From Alphaproteobacteria bacterium UBA2966 (GTDB lineage Bacteria; Pseudomonadota; Alphaproteobacteria; UBA2966): a stretch of DNA of 14,091 nucleotides. Where the stretch lies: NCBI GenBank assembly GCA_002348365.1, contig DEBC01000016.1, positions 1-14,091 on the forward strand, written 5' to 3'. A program made the translations under genes and the position numbers. Under the pieces are notes generated by a model. It was given only the letters and a program-made list of their open reading frames with translations. It was not told where the DNA came from and made no database searches. Positions 1 to 6,304 of the stretch are shown here, in pieces (positions within the stretch are counted from its first letter, which is position 1; each line of letters begins with the position of its first letter).

Positions 1-325
1 TGAAGAGAATGAAGTTGGGGCGGTATTGATTGTGCTTTAGCGACACGATGAAATATTCAAATTCGACTGCAAAGTCTTCGAGTCGTAATAAGACAAATAA
101 TTCTCTTGAGTCCAAACAGGAATATCATTTTTTTCATTCAAAACAATAAAAATTTCTTTCAACTTGAAAATTTTCCTTTGGAATACGGAATTGAAACAAG
201 AACACGGCGCGAAGCGAACTGAATTTTGTACTGGCGTGGTATCGACCGCTGCAACGGCAATTGTCTAGGCTGCCCGAACCAGGTGTTAATCCCAAATCAG
301 AATCACAACAGGCTTGAGGACCGTC
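1..325. other. AT-rich gene-free region upstream of the first hydrolase
   Basis: No convincing coding frame is present. The stretch is much richer in A and T than the rest of the window, especially positions 55-200. It contains small inverted repeats: CGACT (64-68) with AGTCG (81-85), GTCTT (74-78) with AAGAC (90-94), which are interleaved so only one could form at a time, and the palindrome TTTCAA-C-TTGAAA (157-169). I could not find a -35/-10 pair with good spacing, so no promoter is called. It probably holds the promoter of the hydrolase that follows. Confidence 0.6.
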
Positions 326-1201
326 ATGAAAGAATCCGTCACATTCTTCAGCGAAGGAACCAAGCTGGTCGGTGACATTTACGTTCCCGACGAGCCGTCC
401 GATGGACCTCGACCGGGAATTGTACTTTGCGGTGGGTACACAGGGGTGAAGGAGGTCTACGCTCCAAATTTCGCGGCCCGTTTGGCGGAGGCCGGATATG
501 TCTCTATTGCTTTCGATTACAAAGGGTGGGGCGGCAGTGATGGACCTGCCAATCGACTAGACCCGTATGGACGTGTTTGGGATTCCTTCTCGGCCTTAAC
601 CGTTTTGGCCGAACGGGATGATGTCGATGCAAGCCGGATCGGTGTTCTGGGGTGGAGTTACGGGGGCGCCACCGCCATCTGGCTCGCGGCAACAGACTCC
701 CGAGTTCAGTGTGTTTCGGCTGCGGTGACGATCGGCAACGGGCGGCGATGGATGGAAGGCGTCCGCACGGCAGAAGAGACTGCTGCGTTGCATGACCGTT
801 CCACCAAAGACCGTCTGAGTCGTGCTGAGACCGGGAAGTCCGAGTATGGACCCCCACCCGGCATCCTTTACATGAGTGCGCGTGAGAAGGAACTGTGGGC
901 GGCCGCCCGGGCTGACAGCGCTGCGGAACCCCCGCCGGTCCCCACTGAGTTCATCGATGAGACCATGGCGTTCCATCCCGAATGGGTGGTCGACAAGATT
1001 TCTCCGCGTCCTCTGTTACTGATTGCAACTGAATTGGACGGGGTCACGCCACCCGAAGAAAGCCGGAAACTTCATGAACTCGCCGGTGATCCCAAGAAGC
1101 TCGTCATGATTCCAGATTGCGGCCACTTCGAAGTTTATATGGGTGCGCCGTTCGATCAGACATGCAGCGAGACGGTCACGTGGTTTGACGAGTATCTTTG
1201 A
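326..1201 (+). CDS. alpha/beta hydrolase (dienelactone hydrolase / FrsA-like superfamily)
   Basis: This is a 291-residue predicted cytosolic alpha/beta-hydrolase-fold enzyme that likely cleaves an ester, lactone or similar bond; the substrate cannot be read from sequence. Visible: the strand and oxyanion loop GIVLCGGYTG (31-40), the motif DYKGWGGSDG (64-73), the nucleophile elbow GWSYGG with Ser111, a likely acid Asp238 (TELDGVTPPEE) and the catalytic His267 (CGHFEVY). The order Ser-Asp-His is normal for the fold. There is no signal peptide or membrane segment. The ATG at 326 is chosen because GAGGA (316-320) lies 5 bases upstream; an in-frame TTG at 314 would place this ribosome site inside the gene. 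It appears monocistronic: about 200 bases of regulatory sequence separate it from the next gene. The general fold is near certain, the specific activity unknown. Confidence 0.88.
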   Translation: MKESVTFFSEGTKLVGDIYVPDEPSDGPRPGIVLCGGYTGVKEVYAPNFAARLAEAGYVSIAFDYKGWGGSDGPANRLDPYGRVWDSFSALTVLAERDDVDASRIGVLGWSYGGATAIWLAATDSRVQCVSAAVTIGNGRRWMEGVRTAEETAALHDRSTKDRLSRAETGKSEYGPPPGILYMSAREKELWAAARADSAAEPPPVPTEFIDETMAFHPEWVVDKISPRPLLLIATELDGVTPPEESRKLHELAGDPKKLVMIPDCGHFEVYMGAPFDQTCSETVTWFDEYL

Positions 1202-1262
1202 GTTGTCGAGTTCGCGCTCCTTTTTTACAAATCCAGAGCAGACGTCGTCGATCTCACACGGC

Positions 1263-1280
1263 ATGTGACGTTTGTCACAT
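1263..1280. promoter_or_regulatory. CRP-family operator-like palindrome
   Basis: The sequence ATGTGAC-GTTT-GTCACAT is a perfect inverted repeat with 7-base arms. It contains TGTGA, six bases, then TCACA, exactly the half-site spacing of the E. coli CRP consensus. Its centre lies about 73 bases before the predicted transcription start of the small gene at 1405, the kind of distance seen for class I CRP activation. The site itself is seen directly; which regulator binds is inferred. Confidence 0.65.
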
Positions 1281-1285
1281 CATTC

Positions 1286-1326
1286 TACGAATTCTGTAGA
1301 AAAAACCTCTTGTTAAAGAATTCGTA
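1286..1326. repeat. 10-bp perfect inverted repeat, possible operator
   Basis: TACGAATTCT (1286-1295) and AGAATTCGTA (1317-1326) are exact reverse complements separated by 21 bases. The left arm also sits inside a smaller inverted repeat, TTCTAC (1283-1288) with GTAGAA (1296-1301). The right arm lies within the spacer of the predicted promoter (1310-1338), so a protein bound there could block RNA polymerase. A two-site, one-face-of-helix repressor arrangement would fit, but this is inference. Confidence 0.5.
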
Positions 1327-1338
1327 ACCATTTATTAA
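1310..1338 (+). promoter_or_regulatory. predicted sigma70-type promoter of the small HTH-like gene
   Basis: TTGTTA (1310-1315) and TATTAA (1333-1338) are separated by 17 bases, the ideal spacing. Each matches the consensus at 4 of 6 positions. The expected start of transcription is near 1345, giving a leader of about 60 bases before the ATG at 1405. Confidence 0.5.
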
Positions 1339-1342
1339 CCAT
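1324..1342 (+). promoter_or_regulatory. CtrA-box-like element
   Basis: The sequence GTAACCATTTATTAACCAT differs in a single base from TTAA-N7-TTAA, the CtrA consensus of alphaproteobacteria, and contains two copies of TAACCAT 11 bases apart. It overlaps the predicted -10 element, so CtrA binding here would most likely repress or compete with polymerase. Recognition is by eye; AT-rich promoter sequence can produce such matches by chance. Confidence 0.4.
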
Positions 1343-1363
1343 CTCGGCAAGACATTGGTCGTA

Positions 1364-1387
1364 TTCGGGGAACCGAACACTTGGTTC
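1364..1387 (+). promoter_or_regulatory. two mutually exclusive small hairpins in the leader
   Basis: TTCGG (1364-1368) pairs with CCGAA (1373-1377) around a GGAA loop, while GAACC (1370-1374) can pair with GGTTC (1383-1387). The two pairings share bases, so only one can form. The second ends four bases before the AAGGA ribosome site (1391-1395). A role in translation control is possible but the stems are short. Confidence 0.25.
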
Positions 1388-1404
1388 TGTAAGGAAATGG
1401 TCCT

Positions 1405-1605
1405 ATGACCCAGTCAGAGAAGGTCATACCTAAAATGTTATCGACGGCGAGTAGCGAAGTTTACGAAGACGGTTATCACTGGCCCATCAATGAGATTGTC
1501 TTGGAATCTCACTTGTTGAGCGGTGCAACCAATGCCGACATTGCCCGCACCTATCACGTGCAGCAGGAAGAGGTGACGGCGCTCCGTCGGGTCTACGGAC
1601 TCTAG
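1405..1605 (+). CDS. 66-residue putative helix-turn-helix protein
   Basis: This small cytosolic protein does not match a family I can name. Residues 38-62 read as a helix-turn-helix: a helix around ATNADIARTYHV, a turn, then a second helix QQEEVTALRRVYG. That resembles the DNA-binding part of small Xre- or sigma-region-4-like domains, so a DNA-binding or anti-regulator role is reasonable but unproven. The N-terminal half is polar and contains Trp26. The start is supported by AAGGA (1391-1395) 9 bases upstream of the ATG. Support that it is a real gene comes from the unusually rich upstream region (CRP-like palindrome, inverted repeats, promoter, CtrA-like box) and a strong hairpin just after its stop. 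It stands alone, with no cotranscribed neighbour evident. Confidence 0.7.
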   Translation: MTQSEKVIPKMLSTASSEVYEDGYHWPINEIVLESHLLSGATNADIARTYHVQQEEVTALRRVYGL

Positions 1606-1922
1606 TACGTCGCGTCGGGCGCCCTGCCGATGGGCGCTCGGAATTCACCTCATATCGGGCCGGTCTACCTCCGACACGGAGAATGCCTCCGCGAACAGGA
1701 GATGTCGGCTCAATCCAAATTCTGATTCATTGCGGTGACACAGGGGCCTGTGTGCCAGGACACGAGTTGGATGTCCAGCAGGGTCCCCTTTGTCGTTGCC
1801 TTTGCTGTTGCGTCTGGGTTCAACGCGGCACGACTGAGTGTCCGAGATGCACTTCAAATATCCGCGCGCTTCCCATACGCTCCTTCAGGGAACGGGATTT
1901 TCCAGTACTGGGAGGATGCAAG
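1606..1922 (+). other. 317-base region without a convincing gene, leader of the NTF2-like gene
   Basis: Apart from the hairpin at 1616-1640 this region holds several further stem-loops: ACACAGG (1738-1744) with CCTGTGT (1747-1753), and GGACA (1758-1762) with TGTCC (1772-1776). CCTG (1747-1750) can instead pair with CAGG (1756-1759). The frame of the following gene is open back to 1683, but those extra residues look non-coding and the ribosome site GGAGG at 1911-1915 fixes the start at 1923. It may be a structured 5' leader; no promoter with good spacing was found. Confidence 0.4.
1616..1640 (+). terminator. GC-rich hairpin just after the small gene
   Basis: CGGGCGCCC (1616-1624) pairs with GGGCGCTCG (1632-1640) around a 7-base loop, nine pairs including one G-U. 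It begins 11 bases after the stop codon. There is no T-run behind it, so it is either a factor-assisted terminator or an mRNA 3'-end protecting structure, not a classical intrinsic terminator. Confidence 0.5.
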
Positions 1923-2321
1923 ATGAGTTCGGCGTACGCAGAAATTGAAGATGCCCTGGAGAATTACTTCGCAGGTTTTTTCGAGGGTGATGTTGAGAAA
2001 TTGCAGAAAGTCTTTCACCCAAGTGCCCACCTTTACGCTGCCATGGAAGGTCCTCTCAGCGATCGTGACATGGAAAAGGTCTACGAAGGCGTGAGGGGTC
2101 GCGAGTCGTCAGCATCGAGAGGATTTGACCGTTTCGATCGTATTCTTTCCATCGACCAGTCTGGACCGGAAGCGGCAATCGCAAAGGTTCAAATTGCACT
2201 CGGTGACCAGCTTTACACTGACTTTCTCAATATGCTGAAGCTGGATGGCCGCTGGCAGATCATTTCCAAGGTGTACACCGGCGAACCAAGGCCGGCCGCG
2301 CAGCAGGAAGCGGCGGAGTAG
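1923..2321 (+). CDS. putative lumazine-binding / NTF2-like (SnoaL-type) protein
   Basis: The 132-residue product matches the pattern of the NTF2-like cone-fold family annotated as putative lumazine-binding. Residues 1-30 give the N-terminal helices (YAEIEDALENYFAGFFEGD), followed by VFHPSAHLYA (30-39), an ARG-type region around EGVRGRESSASRG (55-67), the strand DRILSIDQSG (72-81) and the ending LKLDGRWQIISKVY (106-118). Members bind small hydrophobic ligands or act as small isomerases, hydrolases or dehydratases; the real ligand is usually unknown. No signal peptide is seen. GGAGG (1911-1915) lies 7 bases before the ATG. It is followed after 126 bases by two hydrolases and then CoA enzymes on the same strand, which suggests a role in the same catabolic process, though hairpins in the gap could separate the transcripts. 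Confidence 0.82.
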   Translation: MSSAYAEIEDALENYFAGFFEGDVEKLQKVFHPSAHLYAAMEGPLSDRDMEKVYEGVRGRESSASRGFDRFDRILSIDQSGPEAAIAKVQIALGDQLYTDFLNMLKLDGRWQIISKVYTGEPRPAAQQEAAE

Positions 2322-2365
2322 ATTTCTCACAGGGCAATTCCACCAGACAATTAAGAAGTAAGCCG

Positions 2366-2389
2366 GGGTGACGCCGTTCGGCGTGTCCC
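2366..2389 (+). other. hairpin between the NTF2-like and hydrolase genes
   Basis: ACGCC (2371-2375) pairs with GGCGT (2380-2384) around GTTC, and GGG (2366-2368) pairs with CCC (2387-2389) below a 2x2 internal loop. No T-run follows. It could limit read-through or protect the upstream message. Confidence 0.35.
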
Positions 2390-2396
2390 ATCTGAC

Positions 2397-2412
2397 GGTT
2401 CAAACCCGAACC
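2397..2412 (+). other. small hairpin GGTTC/GAACC
   Basis: GGTTC (2397-2401) pairs with GAACC (2408-2412) around six bases. Together with the preceding hairpin it makes a two-stem element in the gap before the tandem hydrolases. It superficially resembles a tRNA T-arm but the rest of a tRNA is absent. Confidence 0.25.
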
Positions 2413-2447
2413 ACAAAGCCTGCGCTCAAATAGGGGGAGTGATGAAC

Positions 2448-3197
2448 ATGTTGCACTATCGAAGATTTGGATCGGGAAAAACTGTTGTCCTGCAACATGG
2501 CTTTGTCGGATGCGGCGAGATTTTCGCCCCCCTAAGCGCCCAGCTTGCACAAAACTTCGATGTCATCGCCACGGACCTTCCGGGCCTTGGTGGCAGCGCA
2601 AAGATTCCGGCTCCAGACCAAGTTGGTGAGCTCGCCAAGATTTTGGTCGAAACACTGACGGAACTCGGCGTCGACAAGTTCTCGATTCTCGGCCACTCCC
2701 TCGGATCTGAAACTGCACTTCACCTGGCGATGGATTTTCCGGAGAGGGTGGAAAAACTCATTCTTTACGGCGGATGCGCTGCCGATCTTCCGGAACGTTA
2801 CGAACCTTACGAAGAATCGATTCGCCGAATTGATGTAGATGGCATCGTGCCAACAGCGGCCCGGATCGCGACCACTTGGACGAACGCAGGCGCCAATCAT
2901 CCACTCTATGAGTTCATGCGGAGTTGCGGCGTGAATTCCGATCAGGAAGGGGCAAAACAGCTGGTCCGGGCGATGGCGAATTTCGATGTCCGCGACCGGC
3001 TCGGCGAGGTGCAGGCGAAGACGCTGGTCATTTGCGGGGACATGGACCGCACGACGCATCCAAGGCACTCCATCGAGATGTGGGAGAAAATTCCCGACGC
3101 TCAACTGTGCATCCTTCCCAACAGTGCCCATGCGGCACATGCGGAAGTCCCTGGAGTGTTCAATCAGGTCGTTTCGCGTTTCCTCATGGAAGACTGA
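2448..3197 (+). CDS. alpha/beta hydrolase (enol-lactonase / BioH-like type), first of a tandem pair
   Basis: This predicted 249-residue soluble hydrolase has a complete catalytic set: oxyanion segment QHGFVG (16-21), DLPGLGGS (43-50), nucleophile elbow GHSLGS with Ser84, acid Asp200 (ICGDMDRTTHP) and His228 (SAHAAHAE). Length and motif order fit 3-oxoadipate enol-lactonase or pimeloyl-ester esterase relatives, but the substrate is not readable. GTG 2439, ATG 2442 and ATG 2448 are all in frame; ATG 2448 is preferred because GGGAG (2435-2439) then sits 8 bases upstream, and because its N-terminus (LHYRRFGSG) aligns with that of its downstream paralogue (LNCRRFGSG). It is 37 bases from that paralogue and likely cotranscribed with it and the CoA-transferase. 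Confidence 0.87.
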   Translation: MLHYRRFGSGKTVVLQHGFVGCGEIFAPLSAQLAQNFDVIATDLPGLGGSAKIPAPDQVGELAKILVETLTELGVDKFSILGHSLGSETALHLAMDFPERVEKLILYGGCAADLPERYEPYEESIRRIDVDGIVPTAARIATTWTNAGANHPLYEFMRSCGVNSDQEGAKQLVRAMANFDVRDRLGEVQAKTLVICGDMDRTTHPRHSIEMWEKIPDAQLCILPNSAHAAHAEVPGVFNQVVSRFLMED

Positions 3198-3234
3198 TGT
3201 TGGTCGGCGACCCGCGGGTCAGAGGAAGTGTCCG

Positions 3235-3993
3235 GTGTTGAACTGCCGCCGCTTCGGATCGGGCCCAACAGTGGTGCTCCAGCATGGGTTTGTCGGAGGC
3301 AGCGGTTATTTTGCACCTACAATCAACCATTTAGCGCCGCATTTCGATGTCGTGGCGCCTGATCTTCCGGGGTTCGCAGGAAGCGCTGGAACTCCTGCAC
3401 CCGAGTCACTGGAGGGTTTCGCCGCGACGCTGGTTGAACTGCTTACCTCAATCGGCGTGAAGCGCTTTTCGTTCCTTGGTCATACCACCGCAGGCATGAT
3501 CGCGCAGCAAATCGCACTCGATTATTCGAACCAGATAGAAAAGCTGGTGCTTTACGGCACGTCGTCTTCCTGGAGCTTGCCGCAACGATTCGAAACGTTG
3601 GATCAGACTATCGCCAGATTCGAGTCGGATGGCATCGTGAAATCCGCCCGTCGAGTCGCTGCAACGTGGTTTGTCGCTGGAGAGAAGCATCCGTTTTTCG
3701 AGATGTGCGCGGATGCGGGAGCGGGTGCTGATCTTGCCTCGGCAGTTCCAACGTTGAGGGCAGTCGAACGGTGGAGCGTGACTGACCGGCTTAGTGAGAT
3801 TGGGATGCCAACCCTGATTATCTGCGGAGATGCCGATTGTTCTACCCACCCCGACGAATCGATCGCACTGTGGCATGGCATCCCTGAGGCTAACCTGTCC
3901 ATCGTCTATGGTTGCGCTCACAACGTACATCTCAAAGCTCCAGAGGTTTTCAATCGGATTCTTTGTAATTTCCTGCTCGCGGGTTCGGCGTGA
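3235..3993 (+). CDS. alpha/beta hydrolase paralogue with Thr at the nucleophile position
   Basis: This 252-residue protein aligns end to end with its upstream neighbour (both begin RRFGSG-x-TVVLQHGFVG), so the pair arose by tandem duplication; I estimate roughly 40 percent identity by eye. The elbow reads LGHTTAG: Thr84 replaces the catalytic Ser84 of the neighbour, and the glycine two residues on is Ala. The acid Asp201 (CGDADCSTHP) and His229 (CAHNVHLKAP) are kept. It may be inactive, a binding protein, or use Thr as nucleophile, which is rare in this fold. The start is GTG 3235, placed by the paralogue alignment and by AGAGGA (3221-3226) 8 bases upstream; the frame is open far upstream into the first hydrolase, but that part is a shadow. 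It is followed after 50 bases by the CoA-transferase. Confidence 0.85.
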   Translation: MLNCRRFGSGPTVVLQHGFVGGSGYFAPTINHLAPHFDVVAPDLPGFAGSAGTPAPESLEGFAATLVELLTSIGVKRFSFLGHTTAGMIAQQIALDYSNQIEKLVLYGTSSSWSLPQRFETLDQTIARFESDGIVKSARRVAATWFVAGEKHPFFEMCADAGAGADLASAVPTLRAVERWSVTDRLSEIGMPTLIICGDADCSTHPDESIALWHGIPEANLSIVYGCAHNVHLKAPEVFNRILCNFLLAGSA

Positions 3994-4043
3994 TTTGATA
4001 AACATATGGTCGCCCGCATCTGAACTGAGAAGAATGAACCGAC

Positions 4044-5282
4044 ATGAGTGATGAACCTCGACCAAGTCCCCTCGCGGGATATCGCGTACTGGAACTTGGG
4101 ACAATGGCCGCCGGTCCCTTCGTGGGCCGCCTCCTGGCCGACTTCGGGGCCGAAGTCATCAAGGTGGAACAGGCTGAAGGTGATCCCATTCGAGACTACG
4201 GCGAGCGCTTCGAGGGTAAATCCCTCTACAGCGCGAGCATCATGCGCAACAAGCGCAACATTTCTCTGAACCTGCGCGAGCAAGAAGGGCAGGAACTGGT
4301 CAGGCGTCTCATCCCAAAATGCGACTTCCTGATCGAGAACTTTCGTCCCGGAACTCTAGAGCGATGGGGCTTGGGCTACGAAGATCTGCGCGCCATCAAC
4401 CGTGGAATCATCATGATCCGTGTGAGCGGATTCGGTCAGACCGGGCCGTATAGCGGACGGGCCGGGTACGGCATTGTCGCCGAAGCTGTCAGCGGACTTC
4501 GTCACATTACCGGTGATCCGGATCGTCCCCCGTCCCGTGTCGCAATACCGCTGACCGACTACATCGGAGGTCTGTTTGGGGCTTATGGCGCACTGGCCGC
4601 GCTCACCCATCGAGAGAAGACGGGTGAGGGGCAGTTCGTCGATACGGCTCTTTACGAGAGTGCCTTCAGCGTCACTGAGCCGTTCATACCCCAGTACGAC
4701 AAGACTGGGGTCGCCGGAATGCGGGCGGGTCCGCGACTTCCCGGTAACGCGCCGAACAGCCTTTTCCTGGGAAGTGATGGCATTTACGTTCAAATCACGG
4801 CAGGGAACGATCGGATTTTCAGGAGACTGGCAGAGGTCATGGGCCAGCCGGAGCTGGCCGATGACCCGCGCTTCGCAACACATGCGGCGCGCTGGAAGAA
4901 TCTTGAGGCACTTGAACAGGCAATCAGCTCGTGGGCCGCAGGTGTCGATTCCAAGTACATGGAGGACAGCCTTAATGAGGCCGGCGTACCGTCTGCGCGG
5001 ATCTACACGATGGCCGAAGTCTACGAGGACCCGCATTTTGCAGCGCGTGACATGTTATTGAACGTTCCGAGCAGCGAGCTTGGTGACGTTACGCTGGGCG
5101 GAGTTGTGCCGAAACTCTCCGAAACGCCCGGAAAAGTGAACTGGGCGGGACGCAGGCCTGGTCAGGACACCCGTGCGGTGCTTGTAGAACTCTGCAACCT
5201 CGATGCCGCAGAGCTGTCGCGACTCGAAGCCGATGGAATTATCTTTTGCGGTGGTGACGAAGAAGCGGCTGCGGCGGAATAG
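4044..5282 (+). CDS. class III CoA-transferase (CaiB/BaiF family)
   Basis: The 412-residue enzyme belongs to the formyl-CoA transferase/CaiB/BaiF family, which moves CoA between carboxylic acids through an aspartyl-CoA thioester. Visible landmarks: LAGYRVLELGTMAAGPF (10-26), LLADFGAEVIKVE (30-42), the MRNKRNISLNL block (67-77), IENFRPGTLERWGLGYEDL (97-115, typical), VSGFGQTGPY (127-136) and the catalytic Asp172 in PLTDYIGG. Length is typical; the C-terminus ends in an acidic Ala-rich tail. It is cytosolic. The ribosome site is weak (GAGAAG at 4027-4032, 11 bases away). Its neighbours, two hydrolases before and an AcuI-like reductase 26 bases after, suggest it activates an organic acid whose CoA ester is then reduced. 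Substrate specificity cannot be read. Confidence 0.95.
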   Translation: MSDEPRPSPLAGYRVLELGTMAAGPFVGRLLADFGAEVIKVEQAEGDPIRDYGERFEGKSLYSASIMRNKRNISLNLREQEGQELVRRLIPKCDFLIENFRPGTLERWGLGYEDLRAINRGIIMIRVSGFGQTGPYSGRAGYGIVAEAVSGLRHITGDPDRPPSRVAIPLTDYIGGLFGAYGALAALTHREKTGEGQFVDTALYESAFSVTEPFIPQYDKTGVAGMRAGPRLPGNAPNSLFLGSDGIYVQITAGNDRIFRRLAEVMGQPELADDPRFATHAARWKNLEALEQAISSWAAGVDSKYMEDSLNEAGVPSARIYTMAEVYEDPHFAARDMLLNVPSSELGDVTLGGVVPKLSETPGKVNWAGRRPGQDTRAVLVELCNLDAAELSRLEADGIIFCGGDEEAAAAE

Positions 5283-5308
5283 GGCGGACTCCAGGGACCA
5301 ACGCTGAC

Positions 5309-6304
5309 GTGGACACATTCAAAGCTCTTCGCACCTACACCGACGGATCGAACGTCAGTCAACGATTCGAACAGTTGACGCTGAACGATATCGACGACGG
5401 AGATGTCGTCATTCGGACTGCCTATTCGGGCGTGAACTACAAGGACGCGATGGCCGCCCACGGCATCGGGCGGAATGTCAGACCTGACCCGCCCTGCGTG
5501 GGTGGAGTTGACATGTCGGGCGTCGTCGAGAGTTCCGAAGATTCACGTTTCAAGCCGGGTGATCCCGTGATCGTCACCAATCATGCGTTGGGTGTGGATC
5601 ATGACGGCGGTTACTCCGAAATCGTGCGCGTCCCCGGAGACTGGGTCGTGCCGCTGCCCGACGGTCTCAATCTTTGCGAGGCGATGGTCCTTGGGAGTGC
5701 CGGCCTGTGTGCTGCGCTCGCCGTTGAGCGTCTGGAGCAGAATGGCATGTCTCCCGGCAACGGGCGGATTGCCGTGACGGGAGCCACGGGCGGCGTCGGA
5801 AGCATTGCGATCGATATCCTTGCGAAACGCGGTTATGTAGTCACCGCAATCACGGGTAAAACGGAGCAATCGGACTATCTCCGAGCGCTCGGGGCATCGG
5901 ATATCCTGTCACGGGCCGAATTGCCTCAACAACGAAGATTCCTTGGCGATACCCTGTGGGCGGGTGCCATCGACAATTTGGGTGGTGAGACGCTGGTCTG
6001 GTTGACCAAGGCGATGCAACCCCATTCGGCGGTGGCGTTGTGCGGCCTTGCGGAAAGCGCACAGATTCCGGCGACCGTCATGCCATTCATTCTGCGCGCA
6101 GTGGATTATCTGGGGATCAACATCTCGAGTGCAATGGATATGCCATTGAGGCGTCACATCTGGGAACGCCTCGCGACCGACCTGAAGCCGAAATATATGA
6201 ACAACGTGGCTCGCATGACGCCCTTCGATGAACTTCCTGCCGTGTTTGACAGCCTGATCGAATCGAACCTGACCGGTCGTATTGTGGTGGAGATTGGGAA
6301 CTGA
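5309..6304 (+). CDS. acuI: AcuI/YhdH-family NADPH-dependent acryloyl-CoA reductase-like enzyme (MDR superfamily)
   Basis: The 331-residue protein follows E. coli YhdH/AcuI closely: SGVNYKDAMA (40-49), PCVGGVDMSG (62-71), SEDSRFKPGD (76-85), the GGYSEIVRVPGDWVVPLP stretch (100-117), the nucleotide-binding VTGATGGVGSIA (157-168), LWAGAIDNLGG, and CGLA followed by TVMPFILR. This family of zinc-free medium-chain dehydrogenases reduces acrylyl-CoA to propionyl-CoA with NADPH in acrylate and DMSP breakdown; some members act on other enoyl compounds. Start is GTG 5309, with AGGGA (5293-5297) upstream; no better start gives the family's usual N-terminus. It lies 26 bases after the CoA-transferase, and its stop codon overlaps the apparent CTG start of lpxB by 4 bases. 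The symbol is assigned by family; true substrate may differ. Confidence 0.88.
   Translation: MDTFKALRTYTDGSNVSQRFEQLTLNDIDDGDVVIRTAYSGVNYKDAMAAHGIGRNVRPDPPCVGGVDMSGVVESSEDSRFKPGDPVIVTNHALGVDHDGGYSEIVRVPGDWVVPLPDGLNLCEAMVLGSAGLCAALAVERLEQNGMSPGNGRIAVTGATGGVGSIAIDILAKRGYVVTAITGKTEQSDYLRALGASDILSRAELPQQRRFLGDTLWAGAIDNLGGETLVWLTKAMQPHSAVALCGLAESAQIPATVMPFILRAVDYLGINISSAMDMPLRRHIWERLATDLKPKYMNNVARMTPFDELPAVFDSLIESNLTGRIVVEIGN
6289..6303 (+). promoter_or_regulatory. ribosome site and CTG start deciding the lpxB N-terminus
   Basis: GGAG (6289-6292) is followed by 8 bases and then CTG (6301-6303), which shares CTGA with the acuI stop (TGA 6302-6304). The lpxB frame is open from 6250 to 6385 and contains no ATG, GTG or TTG in that span, so CTG is the only well-placed candidate that retains the conserved N-terminal motif. 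Confidence 0.65.

Noticed and set aside
504..976. Long minus-strand frames inside the first hydrolase and similar frames opposite the other genes
   Set aside because: They lie opposite clear coding regions, show no recognisable domains and lack ribosome sites.
1208..1226. Possible intrinsic terminator after the first hydrolase (GAG-N6-CTC then a T-run)
   Set aside because: The stem is only 3 pairs, too weak despite the run of six T.
1683..1922. In-frame upstream extension of the NTF2-like gene with a Cys-rich stretch resembling a zinc ribbon
   Set aside because: The NTF2-like domain begins at once after ATG 1923, which has a strong GGAGG 7 bases upstream; the extension has no ribosome site, contains stem-loops, and its Cys cluster lacks regular paired spacing.
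2394..2412. tRNA T-arm-like sequence GGTTCAAACCC
   Set aside because: Only 3 of 5 T-stem pairs form, and no acceptor, D or anticodon arm can be built around it.
2986..3234. Long upstream extension of the second tandem hydrolase
   Set aside because: It overlaps the first hydrolase in another frame, and the paralogue alignment plus AGAGGA place the start at GTG 3235.
4034..4051. Five-codon frame (ATG at 4034) overlapping the CoA-transferase start
   Set aside because: Too short to support, with no strong ribosome site; probably chance.
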